64,000 bases of DNA from CAXXOK01 sp963664595. GTDB lineage: Bacteria; Bacillota; Clostridia; Christensenellales; Aristaeellaceae. The position numbers were made by a program, and so were the translations under genes. The notes below the pieces were generated by a model. That model saw nothing but the letters and a program-made list of their open reading frames with translations. It was not told the origin of the DNA and made no database searches. Within the stretch, counting starts at the first letter, position 1; every line of letters starts with the position of its first letter. Of the stretch, positions 62,479 through 64,000 are shown piece by piece. Location: contig CAXXOK010000002.1 of the NCBI GenBank assembly GCA_963664595.2, positions 62,001 through 126,000 of the forward strand, given 5' to 3'.

Positions 62479-62513
62479 GTTGCAGGAAAGCTTTTGAAAA
62501 GCTTTCCTGCAAC
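62479..62513 (-). promoter_or_regulatory. Perfect stem-loop after the binding-protein gene
   Basis: A 15-bp perfect stem (GTTGCAGGAAAGCTT and its complement) with loop TTGAA lies 20 bases after the stop codon. There is no T-run beyond the stem. It is the third such structure downstream of a binding-protein gene in this window. Confidence 0.65.
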
Positions 62514-62532
62514 ATGCAGCAGCTACCGGCTG

Positions 62533-63753
62533 CTATCTGCCTTCAATCTCGGTAATAATTTCATGCATCCACATACAGGCTTCTTCAACCGTTTTCTCAC
62601 CAGAATAAATGTACGTCATCATTTCCGGTTCACGGGTCTCCCAATAGGATTTGTTGTGCGTAAAGGGAGATTGTACGCCGTAGTCAATCATGTCAACAAA
62701 GCAGGAAATGTTGTAGTTCGGGAAATTATCCGTGAAATAGTGCTCAGTACCGCGATAAGCGGGAATGGCCGCTTTGGCTTTGGCTTGCAGAATATTACCT
62801 TCCTCAGAGCCGGCAAAGGCCAGGAAATCAAGCACGACATCAGGATACTCGGTATTGTACGCGCCTGCATATGAAATGCCGTTGTATATCGTTGCCCGCA
62901 CTTTATTCATTGGCAGCACAGCCAGGTCGAACTTATCGTTGATCATTTCATTGTTGGTATACGAGCTCATCATCCAGCTGCCAACAAAGGTCATCGCTGC
63001 TTTTCCCGCCTGGAATTGCTTATGAGCATCGGTATCAACAAAGGATTCAACAGACGGAGACACCTTATCGACCTTTAGTAAATCAACCCAGAATTGGATT
63101 GCTTCCTGGGTTTCCGGGAGGTTAAATCCGGAGACGCCATCTTTAACAATATAGCCTTCATTCTGATAAATCAGAGACCAATAGCCTTGCTGCGTGTCAT
63201 TAGGCGCCAGAAAACCATATACGCCATTTTCGGCATCGGTGAGTTGAATCGCAACTTCTCGCAGTTTTGCCCAATCCCAGGTATCATTCGGATATTCAAC
63301 ACCTGCGGCATCAAAAATTTCTTTATTGTATGCAAGCGCTATCGTATCATAGTCTTTGGGGATAGCGTAATGCACGCCTTCATACATATAAAGATTTGTT
63401 ACGCCTTCAGGATAAACGGAAAAATCATAATCAAGCGGAGTCAAATCGAGCATTTTACCTGCCGTGATATATTTGACAACATGTGCGGCATGCATCCAGA
63501 ATATATCGGGCATAACTCCACCCATAGCCGACGCTTCCAGCTTTGTCCAATACTCAGACCAAGGAATCGGGTTCAGGTCAATTTTTACATTGGGGTTCTT
63601 TGCGGTATACGCATCAATAATTGCCTGCATGCCGGGTGCCTGGTTGGTGTCCCAAATCGCGAACGTCAGATTTACTTCATCTGCTGCCAAAGCAGTGGAT
63701 GATGCTGCAAAAATCATGGTAACCATCACTAAGAGTGTCAAAAGCTTTTTCAC
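62533..63753 (-). CDS. ABC transporter extracellular sugar-binding protein (family 1)
   Basis: The product is about 406 aa from a GTG (VKKLLTLLVMVTMIF), which follows GGAGGGGG and gives a clean signal peptide ending AASSTALAADE; an in-frame start 19 codons up would spoil it. The mature protein has the family-1 pattern (LTFAIWDTNQAPGMQAIIDAY is its first part, in two strands) and conserved PDIFWMHAAHV and FVGSWMMSSY segments. It is the first gene of a transporter operon lacking an ATPase gene. Confidence 0.9.
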   Translation of the reverse strand: MKKLLTLLVMVTMIFAASSTALAADEVNLTFAIWDTNQAPGMQAIIDAYTAKNPNVKIDLNPIPWSEYWTKLEASAMGGVMPDIFWMHAAHVVKYITAGKMLDLTPLDYDFSVYPEGVTNLYMYEGVHYAIPKDYDTIALAYNKEIFDAAGVEYPNDTWDWAKLREVAIQLTDAENGVYGFLAPNDTQQGYWSLIYQNEGYIVKDGVSGFNLPETQEAIQFWVDLLKVDKVSPSVESFVDTDAHKQFQAGKAAMTFVGSWMMSSYTNNEMINDKFDLAVLPMNKVRATIYNGISYAGAYNTEYPDVVLDFLAFAGSEEGNILQAKAKAAIPAYRGTEHYFTDNFPNYNISCFVDMIDYGVQSPFTHNKSYWETREPEMMTYIYSGEKTVEEACMWMHEIITEIEGR

Positions 63754-63911
63754 GTTGTTCCCCCTCCATTTTTTGAAATTGTTTGATCGCTTTCCCAGGT
63801 GTTCGTGCACGGTTTCTCCTCCTCTTGCTCAACAAAGTCCAACAGCAACAGAGTTCCCTGTGTTTTACGCATCCCTCCTCCAACTATATTTTCTGAGCAA
63901 AACCTTGAATA

Positions 63912-64000
63912 TCACTGCAATTTGATGGTAATTACTTTATACGGATCGAAATGCAATTGCAGCGTTTCAACATCAATCGCCATTTCAGAAAGCGTGTCCT
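63912..64000 (-). CDS. 3' end of a gene running off the window (possible glycoside hydrolase)
   Basis: An open frame enters from the right edge and ends at a TGA at 63912-63914. The last 28 residues include AIDVETLQLHFDPYKVITIK. A short beta strand of the form ETLxLxFxPYxIxTxxL is common at the end of family-38 alpha-mannosidases and similar enzymes. That family guess is weak because so little is visible. It lies ~160 bases upstream of the binding-protein gene, same direction, so it may belong to the same operon. Confidence 0.5.
   Translation of the reverse strand, partial: DTLSEMAIDVETLQLHFDPYKVITIKLQ

Overview
The window looks like chromosomal DNA of a Bacillota bacterium, probably a clostridial gut or anaerobe-type organism. 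The reasons are strong AGGAGG-type ribosome binding sites, consensus sigma-A promoters, an IS256-family element, DeoR- and LacI-type control of many ABC sugar transporters, and moderate GC content. No rRNA, tRNA or CRISPR array is visible. The species cannot be named from sequence alone.

Region 1 (about 370-22,465, + strand) is the most unusual part. It is a tightly packed ten-gene locus that reads as one operon. It encodes a membrane-anchored vWA protein, an 1169-aa tubulin/FtsZ-like protein (Tubulin_2 type), two proteins of unknown family, a zinc-ribbon P-loop GTPase, a 1021-aa protein resembling GTPase-associated GAP1-type proteins, a small four-helix membrane protein, two more large single-pass surface proteins (one vWA with MIDAS, one vWA-like without it), and a membrane-anchored transglutaminase-like enzyme on a Thr/Pro-rich stalk. 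Together they suggest a cell-envelope machine: extracellular adhesive or sensory domains joined through transmembrane helices to a cytosolic nucleotide-dependent polymer and GTPase module. Its function is not known to me.

Region 2 (22,600-25,670) holds a small zinc-ribbon gene, an intact IS256-family insertion sequence with an 8-bp target duplication, and two kinds of structured non-coding repeat.

Region 3 (25,673-48,516) is a glycerol-phosphate/sugar-phosphate cluster. It contains a UgpBAEC-like ABC transporter with a glycerophosphodiester phosphodiesterase, a PfkB kinase with a sugar-phosphate dehydrogenase, a G1P dehydrogenase (AraM/EgsA type), a GpsA-like G3P dehydrogenase, a HAD phosphatase, two zinc alcohol dehydrogenases, a phosphodiesterase/alkaline-phosphatase-superfamily protein, a GDSL esterase and two DeoR-family regulators. 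Two sets of near-identical promoter/operator sequences tie these genes into two regulons: four promoters share a GCGCC-centred upstream element, and two share a direct-repeat operator.

Region 4 (49,804-59,370, - strand) is a LacI-regulated operon of a peptide-type ABC importer plus a GH3 beta-glucosidase, most likely for beta-linked oligosaccharides. Region 5 (60,412-64,000) is another sugar ABC transporter, with the 3' end of an upstream gene that may be a glycoside hydrolase.

Two repeat families deserve attention. One is a ~160-bp imperfect palindrome present four times, with compensatory changes in its stem. The other is a ~190-bp multi-hairpin element present twice, each copy bracketed by duplicated copies of the local terminator hairpin.
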